Shown here one piece after another: positions 31,574 to 34,393 of a DNA stretch of 34,393 bases. The position numbers and the translations under genes are program-made. The stretch's first letter is position 1; each line of letters opens with the position of its first letter. The notes beneath the pieces are model-generated. The model was not told the DNA's origin, made no database searches, and saw nothing but the letters and a program-made list of their open reading frames with translations. This DNA is from Bacteroidota bacterium (lineage in GTDB: Bacteria; Bacteroidota; Bacteroidia; UKL13-3), in contig CANKQY010000020.1 of NCBI GenBank assembly GCA_947485745.1, positions 1 through 34,393 on the forward strand, read 5' to 3'.

Positions 31574-34134
31574 TTCTCCCCTAAATCTAAAGTCAACCTC
31601 TTTTGAAACTTAGTAAAACTTTCACCTTCTACAACAGCAGTTTCTTTACTTTTTGATTGAATATTTTTTAGGATTCCTAAGTATTTTTTGGCCTTATCTC
31701 TATCGCTAGATAAATTGTAATGCATTTCCAAAATGCCCAATCCTTCTGTTAAAATACTGGCATTTTGTTGCCTTAAATAATAGCTATAAGCAGTTAGTAT
31801 GCTACTCCTGGTAAACCCATATTTACCTAATACCCCCTCATAATACACATTTTTATTTTCTTTAGAATAATTGGCATATAACCAAGCAATGGAACGTTGA
31901 ATAACTGGTGTTTTGTATTGCTCCATTTCTTTGCACTTTTCTAAACAAAAAGCCTTATCGGTAATGGCTAAAGATTGCAACACAGTTGATATTACGCCAT
32001 ACGATGAATCTTGCAATCCTTTTAGCAATGTAGATTTTGCCAACTCAGAGTTTCCTTTAAACCCTATTAAATACATGGCATTGTCTCTTACCTCTACATT
32101 GCTTGAATGTGCTGCTAAGTTTGCTATCTTTTTTTCATAATCACCATAAAAAGTATCTAATTTTCCTATTAAATCTAAACCAGCTAATTGGTAATAATAT
32201 TCGGGCTGAACCAATAAATAATCGGCGGCCTGCCTTTGTTGGATATCCGCTTTTTCATTTGGCAAATTAGCTAGACCCTTCAAAGCTTCTATTTTTGATT
32301 GATAGCCATCTGCCATTTTCATTTGAATCAAAAGTTGATTGGCATCCTTGTTATCTGTCATTACTCCGGGAATATTTCCTTTTGGATCGAGCCAAAATGC
32401 AGCCATTGTTACAGAGTCTGCCTCCAGGTTTACGATTGGAATTTGGATAACAGAATTCTTGCCATTGATATAAACAGGCAGCTCTTGAACGCTGCCTAAT
32501 CTCCCCCTGGTTGCTAATACAAAAGCCAATTTAGAGTGAATAGTAAACAATCCAAAACTTGAATCTTGAACTTGCTTTACATTTACTAAAAAAGATTTTT
32601 TTGCTGCGTCGTACTTGCTCTCAAGTTTCAACTCAGGGTGACCAAAACCTTCAAACCATTGCAAAAAAAATGCTTGCAAATCTTTTCCACTTGCCCATTC
32701 CATGGCATGTCTCAAATGATGTATATCAGTTGTACTATAAGCATTTTGGGTAAGGTATCGGTTCAAACCTTTAAAAAAATTGGCATCACCAACTTCATTG
32801 CGCAATTGGTGTAAAATCCAACTACCTTTTTGGTAACTTACTACATCAAAAACATCATCAGCCTCTGCATAATATTTGCGAATAGGGCTGGTAGTATATT
32901 TACCTTTACTTCTTAAATAGGATGATAAATTGTTTGAAAAAATCATGTCTGCATAATTTTTACCATAGGTGGCTTCATTATACAAATACTCACCATAGGT
33001 GGCAAAACTTTCGTTTAATGGCAGGTTGCTCCAGCTTCTACATGTAACCAAATCGCCAAACCAATGGTGAAATAATTCGTGTACAATGATGTCTTCATGT
33101 GTATTGTCTAAATGCTCCCTATCTGTGTGCTGAACCATTTCATAATGCAAAACAGCAGAGGTATTTTCCATGGCACCACTTACAAAATCTCGGCAAACAA
33201 TTTGGGAGAATTTATCCCACGGATAATCTACTCCAGTTATCTTGGAAAATGTTTCTATCATTTGAGGCGTTTTACCAAAAATAGTTCTGGCATAAGGCGC
33301 ATAGGCTGGTTCTAAATAATAACTAACCTCTTTGTTGCGCCATTTGTCTTTGGTAATAATAAAATTTCCAATGGCAATCATGGTTAGGTAAGGAGCATGT
33401 GGTTTCAGTTGCTGCCAATGATCGGTACGCTTCCCTCCTTTTTGCACTTTGGAATCAAGCAATAATCCATTACTTAAGGTTTCATCTGCAGTGTCAACAG
33501 TAAGGTAAATATCTTGGGTATGTTTTTCATTTGGCGCATCAACAGTTGGGAACCAGCAAGAATTATATTCGGTTTCTCCCTGACTCCAAATTTGTCGAGG
33601 CTTGTTTGGATCAGACCCCAAAGGATTGATAAAATATAAACCCCTAGAATCGCTGATAGCCTTGCCCCCATTGCTCCTTATTTCATTTGGTTTTGCAATG
33701 TATTGTATAAATAAATTAATGGTATCGGTTTCGGAATATGCCTTTCTTAAGAACAATTCAATTTTGGTAGTATCGTAATTGTAGCGTAAATTTTGGGTGT
33801 CTTTGCCAATTATAGCTGCTACTTTTAACAAGGTAAATCCTTGTGCATCTAATTCAAAGCTACTTAAGGTGCCAGTATAAGGTTTTAATTTTAACACTGC
33901 TTGACCCAAAACCCATTGACGCTGGTAATCAAATTCGAGTGATAATTTGGTGTGCAATAGATCAACCAACCTAGGCTCCATGGGCTGATATTTGGCTATT
34001 TCCTTAACAGGACTAGGTTTTACCACAATATCCTCCAAAATAACTTTTTCTATGGAGGTATTGGGCTTTTTATTTATTTTGCAGGCCAACATCCCGGCAA
34101 CAAGGAATGAAAGGCCAATTAAGTAGTTTCTCAT
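31570..34134 (-). CDS. M1-family aminopeptidase lipoprotein
   Basis: 854-aa zinc metalloaminopeptidase, probably acting outside the inner membrane. The N-terminal signal resembles a lipoprotein signal with C18 in GMLAC, although the -3 position is Met. The catalytic domain is intact: GAMEN at 320-324 and HELFH at 352-356 followed by 18 residues and Glu375 (HExxHx18E). The later part resembles HEAT-like helical repeats (VLQSLAITDK, NLAAHSSNVEVRDNAM). Such enzymes trim N-terminal residues of peptides for amino-acid uptake. ATG at 34134. The stop overlaps that of the DUF1223 gene. The divergent biotin-carrier-like gene starts 34 nt away. Confidence 0.92.
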   Translation of the reverse strand: MRNYLIGLSFLVAGMLACKINKKPNTSIEKVILEDIVVKPSPVKEIAKYQPMEPRLVDLLHTKLSLEFDYQRQWVLGQAVLKLKPYTGTLSSFELDAQGFTLLKVAAIIGKDTQNLRYNYDTTKIELFLRKAYSETDTINLFIQYIAKPNEIRSNGGKAISDSRGLYFINPLGSDPNKPRQIWSQGETEYNSCWFPTVDAPNEKHTQDIYLTVDTADETLSNGLLLDSKVQKGGKRTDHWQQLKPHAPYLTMIAIGNFIITKDKWRNKEVSYYLEPAYAPYARTIFGKTPQMIETFSKITGVDYPWDKFSQIVCRDFVSGAMENTSAVLHYEMVQHTDREHLDNTHEDIIVHELFHHWFGDLVTCRSWSNLPLNESFATYGEYLYNEATYGKNYADMIFSNNLSSYLRSKGKYTTSPIRKYYAEADDVFDVVSYQKGSWILHQLRNEVGDANFFKGLNRYLTQNAYSTTDIHHLRHAMEWASGKDLQAFFLQWFEGFGHPELKLESKYDAAKKSFLVNVKQVQDSSFGLFTIHSKLAFVLATRGRLGSVQELPVYINGKNSVIQIPIVNLEADSVTMAAFWLDPKGNIPGVMTDNKDANQLLIQMKMADGYQSKIEALKGLANLPNEKADIQQRQAADYLLVQPEYYYQLAGLDLIGKLDTFYGDYEKKIANLAAHSSNVEVRDNAMYLIGFKGNSELAKSTLLKGLQDSSYGVISTVLQSLAITDKAFCLEKCKEMEQYKTPVIQRSIAWLYANYSKENKNVYYEGVLGKYGFTRSSILTAYSYYLRQQNASILTEGLGILEMHYNLSSDRDKAKKYLGILKNIQSKSKETAVVEGESFTKFQKRLTLDLGEN

Positions 34135-34141
34135 AATTTTG
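34134..34141 (+). promoter_or_regulatory. Biotin-carrier-like gene promoter -7 box (TAATTTTG)
   Basis: Exact TAnnTTTG match, 27 nt before the ATG at 34169. It overlaps the start codon of the divergent aminopeptidase gene. Confidence 0.5.
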
Positions 34142-34168
34142 AATCGGGCTGCAATAAAACGAATTTAT

Positions 34169-34393
34169 ATGTTAAATATAAAAGTAAACGAACAGGAATT
34201 TATTTTCGACCTAATTTCTGGCAATGCAATTTTGGATGGAATACCTGTAAATGCTGATACAGTTAAGCTTGCGACCAATAAATACCATGTGATTATTAAT
34301 CACCAAAGCTACAACATTGAGCTTTTAGAAAAATCGGAAAATGGCAAATCCATGCGCATTTTGGTAAATGGGATCAAGCAAGAAGTTGCCATC
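34169..34393 (+). CDS. Biotin/lipoyl-carrier-type protein, N-terminal part (cut by window end)
   Basis: 75 codons run off the end of the window in frame. MLNIKVNEQEFIFDL, DGIPVNADTVKL, KYHVIINHQSYNIELLE and ILVNGIKQEVAI look like the leading region of Bacteroidota biotin-carboxyl-carrier-type proteins (acetyl-CoA or propionyl-CoA carboxylase BCC subunits), in which a C-terminal MKM biotinylation site follows. That part lies outside the window, so biotinylation is not shown. ATG at 34169. Confidence 0.7.
   Translation, partial: MLNIKVNEQEFIFDLISGNAILDGIPVNADTVKLATNKYHVIINHQSYNIELLEKSENGKSMRILVNGIKQEVAI

Noticed and set aside
1-34393. CRISPR array
   Set aside because: No regularly spaced direct repeats and no cas-like genes were seen on either strand.

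Overview
The window is an AT-rich chromosomal stretch from a member of the Bacteroidota, most likely in the Chitinophagales/Sphingobacteriales/Saprospiria range. The evidence is the gene set, the near absence of Shine-Dalgarno sequences, and several copies of the Bacteroidota promoter box TAnnTTTG, three with a TTG-type -33 element 19-20 nt upstream. No phage, CRISPR array or intact insertion sequence was seen.

Layout. 1-6.4 kb is housekeeping: a bifunctional Rel/SpoT enzyme (-), tRNA-Leu(UAG) and trigger factor (+), a soluble acyl-ACP desaturase (-), a TatD-type hydrolase (+) and a YqgE/AlgH protein (-). 6.5-10.5 kb holds pdxH, a WecA/TagO-type lipid-carrier sugar-phosphate transferase, an rdgB operon with an uncharacterised protein that may be a HolD (psi)-like clamp-loader subunit, and ilvE. 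10.6-16.5 kb is a minus-strand exopolysaccharide operon: half-length TolC-like outer-membrane protein, Wzc-like co-polymerase with an eroded ATPase site, a 78-aa membrane protein, an O-antigen ligase/polymerase and a GT2 glycosyltransferase. A frameshifted TuaH-type glycosyltransferase remnant diverges from it. 17.3-22 kb holds a MORN/VWA secreted protein with maf, a TlpA-like thioredoxin protein, a GNAT-like protein and a PhnA/YjdM zinc-ribbon protein.

22.0-23.7 kb is the accessory part: a GC-richer repeat-like segment, a Fic AMPylase-type gene and tRNA-Asn. The Fic gene lies between an imperfect inverted repeat and, further out, between tRNA-Asn and a displaced 18-bp copy of its 3' end, so it looks like an inserted cassette. 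23.8-34.4 kb is again mostly core: PfkB kinase, small membrane protein, ComEC, enoyl-CoA hydratase, a secreted protein, a CarH/LitR-type MerR regulator divergent from a TIGR01777 epimerase, a DUF1223 protein, an M1 aminopeptidase lipoprotein, and the start of a biotin-carrier-type protein cut by the window end.

The genes most likely to work together are the polysaccharide operon, probably primed by the WecA-like enzyme at 7.3 kb, and the MerR regulator with its divergent epimerase, possibly light- or cobalamin-responsive. The genome is compact: four convergent pairs end within 8 nt of each other or overlap, and one divergent pair has start codons 3 nt apart.
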